Source of the DNA: Tomocerus qinae | Lineage: Eukaryota > Arthropoda > Collembola > Entomobryomorpha > Tomoceridae | DNA length: 64,000 nucleotides | Assembly (NCBI GenBank): GCA_020055645.1 | Contig: CM034547.1 | Location: forward strand, 34,664,909-34,728,908 | Reading direction: 5' to 3' | Position numbers and translations under genes: made by a program | The notes under the pieces: generated by a model | Database searches by the model: none | Seen by the model: the letters and a program-made list of their open reading frames with translations, nothing else | What the model was told of the DNA's origin: nothing | In this document: piece by piece, positions 45,501 through 57,500 of the stretch | Layout: each line of letters opens with the position of its first letter | Numbering within the stretch: the first letter of the stretch is position 1

Positions 45501-48500
45501 TAAGTTAGCAGCAAAACTCGGTCTCTCTGTCTCACTCACTGAACTGGAGTTGGTTTGCTCCTACTAATGAGGAGCATGTACTTTCTATAGTATTAGTATT
45601 TTACTATTGAGTCAAGTCATGTATTCTTATGTAATGCCAGTTCCATTGGCTAACTATGTATATTTACTATAACACTTGTGTCATATACGTATTTACGTTA
45701 ATTTACTACGCTAGGAGTTAGAAGTTAGGACTTTCGGCCGGAGGCACTTTATCTGGAAAAAATCAGAAACTTTCAAACTGGCCTTATTGTGATAAAATAT
45801 ATCCCTGTACTTGTACCTATATGCCTAGATTCTGCATAGATATCATATTTCCGTAGTAGCAAGGTGTGTTTCAATATGTATCATATTAGATGTACACAAA
45901 GAACTGGCTTTTTTAAGGCTGAGAGTTGAAATAGCATCAACTTGTTCAAAAGTACGTGTGGTGCCTATTTATACGTGTGCTTTTGCAACTTGTTTGTAAA
46001 GCACTTGTTCGTTCGTTGCGGTTCGGTTCTGCTCTGGTGAATCTTCAGGTTCCAATCTGTCTCTGCGTGGCAGTTTTACCTGGCCGTTGTCTCATGTCTT
46101 TAGGAGGGGTGACTTTTTTCAAATGCTTTTCACTTTTGAGAAAATACTTGAGAAAATGTTTAACCCAAGTCGTATAATTTTATTATCTGGACTACATATT
46201 TCTATTTGCATGCACTACTTTTGATATTGAAATACTTGAATACCACCGCAGATGAGAATTTACAAAGCTATCATTAGCTACGTGCCTTAGTATTAATGAA
46301 ATTGATTAGCAAAGAATTTCTAGTGTTTTTCTTCTCAAATTACGTTGAGTTATTTTAGAATGTGTTTACATACAAGTCACATACTACCAAGTTTTTTGAT
46401 AGTATATTAGTATCAATAAGTTCATGTTGGTTTCTATAATATAAGAAACAAGCAGTTGTTTTATTCAGTTAAGTGTATCTTTGTATTAAGGAGATATTTA
46501 TCTTAACATCCATTGTGTAGGAATTAATGGCTCAAGTCAGTCCGTAAACAAATAAAAAGTCATATCTATATCATACTAATTGATTCTCTCGACTCTTGCG
46601 GCAAACGGTTGATAAAGGCTAAACTTCAAACAAGTGATGCGGTGCTGATGGAAGAAAAGGCATTTTTTATAATCACTTTCTTTATTAGTCGAACTGGACC
46701 TGCTGGACTAAAGGAAATACCAATTGTACTAATACATATAGAGTGTGGGTTGATATAAGCTATAGAAAGCCTAGCAAATAAAAACAGATAGAAAAGTATG
46801 GAAAATAGTAGAGTGAATAGGCTCTAAGGTCAAAAGCTTAAAAATGAGATGGTTACATGCGATCGGGAATATAATTGATACGTCCTGTCAGAAATATTAA
46901 TTTTTTCCTGGAATATTCGTAGCTTTGGGACAAGAGAAGGCACTAACTAATGAGAATGCATAATAAGCCCATTTTATACTCTGAGATAATCAATATCATC
47001 TTAAAAGAGAGTTTAAGCTAATACTAGATGAACCTCCACTAGGTACTTGGGCATCCTATAATTTTCTGTAGAAATGGGTACCTGCTCTAATACTTTATTG
47101 TTAGGTATACATAGTTAATGTGTTTAAGGTACTTTTTCTACTCACCGCATCCCACAAGGAAAATAGTTATATCTCCGTTCTTCACCTCGAGTTTATTTTA
47201 TATCAAATCCCAGTCTCCTAATCAAATGACAGAAAAACAGAAATGGGAAATGCGGATAAAAACTGTTTCACGGTTGAGTTAGAGACGGATAAAATTTTGA
47301 GAATTAAGCAGATGCTTGATTTGAGGTTGGCTCGGTTTGAGGATTGTCTGTAGGTTATGCGAGAACATTATTTATTCCAAATGGTATGTATGAGATATTG
47401 TATGATACTGGGAGTGATGGAGTTACCCAGCCTCAAAGTAAAAGTCTGTGGCCAGTTTAATACATTTTTGTTTTGGTTTAATTTGCTTACAGCCCGCCTA
47501 ATGGTTCGAGAATGGATTAAATTACGCTACGGTGTATTTGATGAAAATGGCTTCAGTCATGATGAAAAATACCCTGCCGCGTTTGTTGGGTCGAATGGGA
47601 AACCAGTACCGACGGCTTGTCATCTGAATCGGTAAGGAGTCATAATATCACATCAAATCATTAGAAAATTCTAGAGAAGTACCTTAGAATATGATAACTA
47701 CTGGGAGTAAGTACCTTTGAATAAATCCCAGTTTTATAATGAATTCAGTTCAACAAGAAGTTATCAGTCACTACCTACCTGAAGTCAAATCCAGGGAAGA
47801 AAAGTGTCTCAGTCCGTCAGTCTAAAATAATGATTATCATAAAAACAGGAGGAGTTCCTATCTTAATGTTTTAAACCAAACCTTATTTCCATCTCCTCTT
47901 GTATGCATAATTTGCTAGAGGCTCAATTTTCTATTATGTACTTTTCCCGAAGACTCACTGTTAATTTACAAAAAAAGTAGTAGATTTGGGAATTCTTAAA
48001 GCAGTACCTATCTTATTACTCTATCTATATGAAATATAACGTCCACAATTACGAAACATGTAGACATTACATTGAGGACAAGACAGACAACTCAATAGCA
48101 AGATCCAGATCCAGTTTTCTTGCAAATTACTTTTTATGGCTACTAAATCTCAACTACAATGCTCAGTAGGACCGCATACTTATATATGCATTGCTATATT
48201 GCTACCTTACAGATCAACCTGTGCAGATCCAGAGAAATGCGGTGAAGAGTCTGAAGCTCAGGGTGAAACGCACCATCATTCGTCTCATGTTCATGATGAT
48301 GTCGTAGGAGCAGCTACTTCAATGATGTCGCTACCACTTGATCCCAATGTAAGTTCGCTTCAGATGAAAAAATAAATTGTACAGCTAATACTCCAACTTT
48401 TTTCAGCACTCATTTGATATTCAAAAGAACCCATGTGTATACATATCAACAACAACTCTCTCCTAAATAAGTCTCAATTTCTGTAAAGGTGTGCCGTGTG

Positions 48501-51500
48501 GTGGGGTTTGAATTGGTAGTGATTACATAAACTCTAATGGAGACATGAATAAAATAATAGCCATTTTATACCCAAAGAAAGCTACTTATTGCAAATTTTT
48601 TAATTTTTTTTCTAAATCCTACACAATGAAGTACTGAAAATGTCTAGCCAAATAATTGAATATGAGTTAGCTTAGCACAGATTTATTTATATTTGCACTT
48701 TGATAAATATTGTCCATCTAGTATATACTAGATTTCCAAACTGATGAATGATAGTGAGTTACGTAAAGTGATAGTTCAAAATACAAATATAAATAAATTA
48801 AAGGTGTATGTAGTGCCCTGCCCTAGTAGATAGTGATTTTATTTAAATATATTATTGGCCTTAGAGGTGTAATCTAATGCAAAAGCCATTAAAACAAAAT
48901 CATTACATAAAACACTTTAATTACTTCAGTGAAATGAAAGTGCATCTGTTTTCAAGTAAATGACCAAGCGTGTGCAGAGAACAGAGCGCTGTTCGCCATG
49001 TCAGTTGATTCCAGTTCAGTTCACACCCATATTTTACTGGATTGTGAAGGAAAAGATAACATTAAATGAATTGAATGCTGTAGGTAGATGGGCCTTTGCA
49101 AAAGGCTAGGCAGGTAATTTTTTCCTAGTGCGGGTTTCAAGAAAGGAAATTCTGAGGGAGTTAAATGAAATCTGATGCTGTCTTAAGTACATTAGCCTAC
49201 CTAATAGAATATTATTATTGTTAGGAGTACGGTCCAGTCCACTCACACTCTACTTAATGACCAGCCTTATTGTTAATGTTTAGTTTGCTACTAAAGAATC
49301 AGTAAGTTCTTTGTGAACAACAGGATTCTGCATTCTTTTCAAGATATTAAAATGGTTGAGCTTGATTAGATTACAAACAGAGCAAGACAAAAGCATCTCT
49401 TCGTTCGCCCTCTTTCTCTGAAATTTATGTTATCGTCTTTTATTATTGTTTCAAATTTTTGGCTAAGCAAATCTTACATGATTCATACCACACCACATGG
49501 CTCCACCCTAAAGAAAAACAGGAATGCTTATGGATGGCACAAAAACTACTTAGCAAAAGACACAATCTATGAATATGCACACGTGATAGTTATAAAATCA
49601 CAGTACAAAATATTATAGGTAATAATAATAAGACGAATGATATCTTGTCTTGTCCATGTTTGTTTTGTGCATGGCAGAATGATACGGAAAAAATGTTACT
49701 GTCTCAGACTTGCCATTCGAAATTTATTTATTTAGATTAGGGAGGACAGCAGAGGCTGGACTGAACTTTTAAAAGAGTTGGCTCGCTTTTAAAAGAGAAC
49801 AGGAGTTTTGTATAAAATGTAGATAGCCAAGTCAGCTACGTAATAAATATCTCCTATATGTGGAGAGGAAAGAAGGAAATCCATAAATTACCGTAGGTAC
49901 CAACTCCAAATCAATTGGAAATTGAAGCAGAACGTAAAAAGTCAAAAGCACTGCAACCCCTTAACACTATAAGTGTAAAGATGGATAGATATGTAGATTT
50001 CCAATTTAATATTTGGTTAGGATAGGGTAGGGAGCTAGTTTTGTAGTTGTAGAGCACTATTTGAACCTGAGTGATTGAAGGCGTATGTGTCTTGTAATTG
50101 TAAGTATGGGATAGTGTATTATTGGATTGAGATCAATTCTGAATTATAATGTTATTGAATCTTTACCATAGATAGTATAACTTAATATAATGGATGTTCA
50201 TGGTGCGATCTAGTTTAGTATTATATATTTTTGTTACATTTCCAACGTGCTGTGTATGCCTGGAGTCTGAAACTCATAAATTAGTCTGCGAGTGTGCGAG
50301 TGCTGAGCTGAGGAGAGTCTTACAGACTCAGAACACGATATATAGTATATAACCTAAGTATATATGGTTTAAAGCGTAATATCCACTAATGCAAATGTAA
50401 CGTCCGTAACTCACCTGTTGTTTTATTCTGTTCTAAAAAAGGTAAACGAATTCTGCAATGAACATACTCACATCCGAACAACGCCTACTAAGCACAACTT
50501 TTTGTGTGACGGTCGGAGCATTTGGGAAGTTATGAAACAGCATGAAGACTTCACTAAGCTGTAAGTCAAATTTTTACTTAAATATTAGTACCTATATACT
50601 TACCAACTACCTACCCTAACTAGGGGAAGACTTAAATGCTTTAATTTAGTATGGAACGTGTATTTATTTACTTACGTTTAGCCACCTGCCTAAAACAGTC
50701 AACGAATTCTGTTTAAAATTTATTTATCTGTAATATAAATTAGAGTAAGCTCTAGTTTGCTGTCTTCTGAGACAAGACACGCACATTTTCCAGCAGTAAG
50801 TATCTAATAACTATTTACACATGTAGATGAGGGACCTACAATTAAGTTTGTATAAAACAAAGATGGGCAAAAAATTCTTTGTTTAATCTCCTCGAGTAAA
50901 TTGGAGTAGAAAAGAATGAATGTGTTGTCATACTGTTAGCAAAACAACATGTGTGAATATAAAGTGATGTTTGGCTTGACTCCTTGACTTCTCTCTAGAA
51001 TTTCGGAGGATAATTTATGCCGACTATCAAAAATGAATTGCCCCAGGATGGAACTTTTATTTACAAAGTTATGATTTCAGAGTTAGCATGTATTTAAAAT
51101 AAGAAGGAGAAGCAACTTCATTTATGAATATCATGATATTGCCAAGACAGACCAAATCAAGTTAGACTGATTATCATTTGATTTTGTTATAGCATTTCAT
51201 TAAATTCAATTCAGTTGCGTATGTATTGCAACAGAATATAAGTGCAGTTCAGATCGAAAAGCTGCATAAATTCAGAGAAAGATTATTAGGTTGATAGGAT
51301 TGAGTCTAGCTGCCGGACAGATATTTGAACGTTTGTTCTTTGTAATGCAAACTCTGTTTGGTACTTTATATGCTACTCATGGTGATATCATTTAGCAATT
51401 TTCCTGTGGCTAAGAAATCCGATCACGACATGACATCCTTATTTAAAAGGAAAATATCTATAGGCAATGACATAAAGATAACATTCTCATCTCTTCGTGA

Positions 51501-54500
51501 CACTTACACATAACATAACGTAACATAAGCTTAGCATATCATAACTTTCTTCGATAGCTTACCTACTTCGCAATCACATTTACTTTATTTACTATCTACC
51601 TGTAGTTACGTGCTGATCAATAGCAGTGCAAAAATGGAATGCAGTTCTGTGTTCGCTCAAATAAATAATATTGAGACTTCTATTCTGCGAGTGTACAGAC
51701 TTGTATTGTGCTGGGGCACTTACGTGATCCTTACAGACAAGTTTGGCTCTCCTTTTCTTTTCTATGGTACAAATAGCAAACACAAAAGAAGTAGACACAC
51801 TCTAACAGAACATATTCAAACCGAACAATACGACAACTTTTGTTATGCTGCATACATTACTATTATTATTGTTACATCACAGAAAAGTTATATGTCAGTG
51901 TAGGCTGAAAGACATGATTAGCTTTAATCAATATAAATTCCATTTATATGTATGTACATGAGCCACGGGTAGCAACCATTAGATGCGTTAAATACTGAAA
52001 TATTTATGTGTTCGATACAATACCTAGCTATTTTGGACATCCTACTTAACTAATCGTAAGTAGACATGTAACTTGCATTTTTATAGAGAGTGTGTAAGCT
52101 GGTTGTAAATACACAAACAGATGCCCTGTACTCACTCAGCTACCTATTAGTTATGCATGCCAAGAGTGAAAAAACGACAGGAGGGAAGATGTAGTGGACT
52201 AGATATGTATGATATGAGGAATTATTTATTTATGCTCATAAATAAAAATTAATTGTTTTTTCGTTACTATATTAGGGATGACAGTCAGAATCAGAATACT
52301 GTGAATGGGAAGGAGAAGCCACACTTGGAATCAACCACTGTACCTGGCTCAACCCCCAAATCGATAATTTCCGCTCCTGCACCTGTCTTCTCTTATGTTA
52401 CGGCCAAGTCTCATCGGATGATCTTTCTCTTGGACAGAAGTCGGGCTATGAATCAAAATGTAAGTGAAACGACCGTGTTTTAAGTCTATTAGTCATCCTT
52501 CTTTGGCAGTAGCAGACCAATTGTGCAACTGCTTCACAATTATTATTACTAATAGTAAATATTAGACGATACATTTTTGGCTTGTATGTGCAACTGCAGA
52601 TTTCATTTGCATCTACTTATTATATCGTGACTATTTTGTTTAGTTCATTACCAGTAGAGTAGAGTTGAATAAAAAAAGCAAAGAAAAATGAAAGTGGGTA
52701 CCTACTTTTAATATACTCGCAATGGGAGTATATTTCTGTCAGATGCATTTTTTATATTCCTAGAAACACTACCATACATATATAAACTGAATTCTCCGGG
52801 GTATTAAAACTTTTGAGTGCCCAAGATTAATTTGAATATCAACGGTCAACGTATTTATTACACTGGTAGCAGAAAAGCCATAAATTAAAAGATATTGATT
52901 AACCGCATTTCCGATACAGACTCGGATAAAATCTTGTAAATGAGGTCATGCATTACGACATCATCTAAATGCCTGCAAGGAAAATTGTCATTTATGGTAG
53001 TGGATTGCCTTGCTGTTCACTAAATGCATTGGTTCGTGTCACGAATATTTTTTTTGAATAATGAGTATAGCGATAACTATCAAATACAGAATGAAAATGA
53101 AAACATCCAATTGAAGTTAGTACTTCTAGTGAGCACTTATTTTTGATGAGTTTTTTAAGCAGAGAATTGTACACGGAACTGTAAGGATTTTATTGTATTT
53201 TGTTTAGAATCGATGGAAGAATTTGCGATTGTCGCTCTTCCGGATGTTGCAGTATCTGCCCAACGGAGTGGAGCTAGGGATCATTTCTTACACTAACGAC
53301 AGCGTAATTAGTCTTCCGTTGACAATCACCACCCCTCATAACCGAGACAACCTTCATGGACGAATTCCTCCAAGACCGCTTTCCACCGGCTCTGAAGATT
53401 CCTGCATCTCTTGTACCTTGAAAGCAGCCGTTAAGGTATTCTTACTTTTTATCACTAAAGTGCATTAGGTTTTATGGAAGATGTTTTGTTTCCTGCTCAT
53501 CCAGTAGTCTTGTACTGCGACGACAGTAATGGTCGACAGAGTGCAATAGGCACGTATCTTTAATCCTTTGTGAAGTCAGTCAAAAGACAAAGCAGAAAGT
53601 AAAGCCAAGATGTGCGGTAGTCCATCCAAGTCGAAAGAAGACTTGTTAAAAGACGATTGTACAGTAAAGTGCAGTATAAAAGACTAGTTTAATGTTCTTA
53701 TTCGTGTTGGGTTGATTTGGAGAGAGATGCAGTGCAAGGATATTTCCTTCATTACGTTGTATTACGTGGATTATTTTATTATTATTGAAGAAGCAAAGTT
53801 GAGAATTATCATGGAAAATAAATTGCAATTTATGACTTCGACCACATTTTACTGCTACCCACACGACGAAAGTAACACAATGAGCATTGAACACCAGGAA
53901 GAAAATAGCTTGAAAATCATCACAAAAGCATTAGCTTCTGGATTCTACTAATATTTATTCTTTTATAGTGTTATGTAGTAAAGCAGGTATCTCGTCAGTA
54001 AATAAAGCTGGTTTTGTTAGATTCATTATACTGTACAATAATGTACATCTCCTACGCATGTTGTTGTAAGACGTGCTTTTTCCTATCTAAATGGCTAGCT
54101 CGAGCTAAACAAACTGAGTCTTTTGTTTTATTTTTCTTAATGAGAACTAATGATTAGGAGAATAATAAGCACAGGGAGAGACAGAGAAGAAAGTACTATG
54201 GGTTTAGCAATAAATAAACAGTGTTGTGGGATGTTTGTAATTAGGCAGTATCTTACCTGTTATGTAACAATGAATTCTGTACTTGGATATTTAGTGGCAG
54301 AGATAAGAACAGATGTAGACCAAACATAAATACTACTGCAATAAAGGAAATTTTGAACTAGTAAATTATTGAAGTAGAATTTGAATGTAGGAAGTATGGA
54401 AAAGAACTGACAGAAGACGTGATGTCTCAAGTTACGTAGCTAACTGTTATAGTTTATGAGTTTGTGTATCGGACATGTTGTTCAAACAAATAATAAAATT

Positions 54501-57500
54501 CTGTTGCATTTTAGCTGATCAAGACATCGAGTGAGCATATTGGGCCGGCAACGATAGTTTTGGTGAACGGATCTCCTTCGCGATTGAACAGCCGAGAGTG
54601 GGACAAGATAATGAAGATTATTGACAACACACCGCTCCGCGTCATTGTCATCACGTACGCAAATACGAACGAGTCTTCAGGAGGAGGGCATCAACTTGTT
54701 CAATTGGCTCAGTACGGTGGATTCTACAAGGTGCCCGACACGGCCGACGGCAATCACAATCTAGAGCAAAATGAGATTCTCAACAATATCTTCCTTCAAA
54801 TCATCAGCGACAATGTGGGCACTCCTTTGAATAAGGTGAGTTCACGTTATTGACATTGGTCTACAGAGCAGACTACTGCTTGGTGTATATAGGAGATAGG
54901 TATACACTATTTACTATAGGTGGACCAACAGCCGTAGTTACTGGGTAGTTTATGTGCAGGAGATGATCTAAGTTCTCTATAAATCTTTCTCGTGTAAGTG
55001 GCTGAAGGAGCTAAGTGTTTATACTGGAGTCCCTGCTTAAGTAAATATACATATATTATACATAACTACTTGTAATGTAGTGAGCCAAGCCTAACTGAAG
55101 AAAACTTCTTCGGCAGGACAACCTCATAAACCAAACGGAATCGAATGGAGTGAAGAAGAGTTAGCTACAAGACAACTCGATCGAGTATCTCTTCTACTTA
55201 CTTATGTGTCTTTGAAATGAACAGTCGTAAGATAATAAATTAACTCCACCAATCGACTCTACCTTTATTATAATAGTATATAGGATATAGAATCCAAGCA
55301 ACCCTTTGGGAATTTATTCACAACTTTTCTCGTACCAGGCTTCTTTTCCTTATCTGTCTACAATGTGTTACTTTATAGTAACACAAGTTGTATTTGGATT
55401 ACTAAAGAAACATCTTTCGAATAGGTAAAAGTAATAGTCCAGCTTACCAAGTTGTTAGTCTAGTGTAGACCACTCCAGTTTAATGTACTTGGATATGTTT
55501 ATTTGAGTATGTGATGTCCTTCCAGTTAAGTTCCACCTATACAATATAATAAGTAAGGCGGTAGAGGATACCGGGAAAATAAACTGATAGCCTGACTTTT
55601 ATATCTACAATTCTTATCTACTAAGTACACTTATACTGAGAGAATATCGAGGATGGGGAATACAATCAAACCTTTTCCACAATACTAGTTACTACACCCT
55701 TCCTTCAAAGAAGCAAATGAATCATTTTTCAGATCAGATGCTTATCAATATTTTCTTTAGAAATCGAATGGAAAATGGCCATCTGTTCTGGGGAAGTTAT
55801 AGCTTAGAGTAACCGCTTTGCATTTTAGTAGTTGAGAATCACGTCCACTTTCCATTACTTGAAGTGTATTCTTGAACTGCATTCGGAAAACAAATAGTGT
55901 AGACTTGACTGTGACTATTTATAATAATGATACTTGTTGGTAACGAAGAAGCATTGTTGATGATAATTAGCCATTTAGCAAAGAAACAAATGAAAAATTA
56001 GTGCAAGTGTAGAGCTAGTTGCAATACTTAAAATGCAACAAGTGGTTGTTGCAGAGTGGGTTTTGTAGTAAAACTGTTTCAGGTTCACATGGAATTTGTA
56101 GTCTCATCACGCCTCAATTAAGTGTATTGAAATTGAAGTAGGTATTTAATGAGCTGTGCGTAAAATTTGCGTTCTGTCTAACATCTCTTCAATTTACAAC
56201 CAAGTAGCTTCCTATGTGAAATTCAATTGAATCTAAATACATTGTTAAGGAGCTAGACTCATTTGCATTTTTATCCAATGAATTAATTTGTTTTCTGCAC
56301 CATTATATAAATTCGAAATGTGTTTCTACAGGTTTACGAAGCAGTGCACTGGCCAGACGCTGAATGGCAAAGTCGAGGGAAGTTCACAATTGAAGACAGT
56401 CTGGGACGCAACACTTACGTGACAGTGACCACCGAGGAGAATGGAGATGTTGATGGATTGCAATTAGTCAGTCCGACGGGAAAAGAATTCGATTTACCAT
56501 TTCATGCTGAAGGGCTTCTGTACAACAGGATTCCTGGTCTTAGTGAGGTATGTCACTTCACTTACATGCATCGCATAATAAACTAATTCATCCTGTGCCT
56601 CTACTATCTTAATTCACTCATAACTATGTACACTAAGTGTTTAATATCTTATCTCTTTGTGTTTCTCCTCTAAATTATTCTTGTAACTGTAATAAAATAG
56701 TAATTATGCCCACCTTAGAAAAGTTATTAGCTTATCTGTTACGTTTTACTACAAGTGTAAGTGAACCTTTCAAAAATTATTTTTAGCACCACAGCGAGTT
56801 GCGTCGTAAACTTATTAACTAACTCATCTCATGTAATTTTAAAACTAAGCCTGACGTCTGTCTGTGGTGTATGGGATTGCTAATACTACCGTTGTTTTGC
56901 CATCTTGTCCCTTGAGGGTTCTCTTTCATAATTTCTCTATTATGATTTATACCTTATTGTTTTGCCCCGTGTCGTTTCTATCTACTAAAACTTAACACAG
57001 CGTGATTACTATGTACTAATGATTATGCAGTAACATATATAGCAAAACAAATGTAATTATATTATTTATTACTTGGTTATTTTTAGGCTGGTATCTGGAC
57101 TTACATTGTTAAATTCTACCAAAACCAATCACAACGTCCCATCACCGTAGATGTTATTACCGAGTCTCGCAAAACGGAATCAATCTCTGTCAAGTTCTGG
57201 AATAAAGTTGTTAAACAGCAACAGCAGCAGACGCCGGAAACATCAGAAGCTTCGTCTGCGTTACAGGATAGCCAAAATGATGTGGTGGAGGCAGAAGTTG
57301 TCTTGCTCTACGCTCAAGTTTTGCAAGGGGAGCTCCCTGTTCTTAATGCCAATGTCACTGCAACAATTACCCTTCCTGGCCATCCTCAGCATGGGCCTAG
57401 CACTATTAGCGTTCGATTGTTGGACACGGGAAGTGGAGGTAATAACAATGAAACGTTAATTCTCTCTAGATTCTTGTAGCGTGGAGTACAATGAGTATTA

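Larger units (their letters stand above)
6565..47492 (+). other. giant CLCA intron (about 40.9 kb) with no credible nested gene
   Basis: Bounded by GTAAGC at the 5' end and TTACAG at the 3' end. The exon phases (1 and 1) and CLCA residue spacing agree across it. Open frames inside are at most about 130 codons; none shows a recognisable domain or a multi-exon pattern on either strand. The sequence is AT-rich and mostly unique-looking. Listed separately are the 58-bp palindrome near 20.65 kb and the inverted-repeat unit at 29.4-30.6 kb. No full transposase or reverse transcriptase frame was recognised. Confidence 0.8.

Noticed and set aside
47357-47492. ATG-led extension of the frame of exon B upstream of its acceptor
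   Set aside because: The upstream residues match no CLCA, while the TTACAG acceptor at 47492 gives the correct phase and family spacing.
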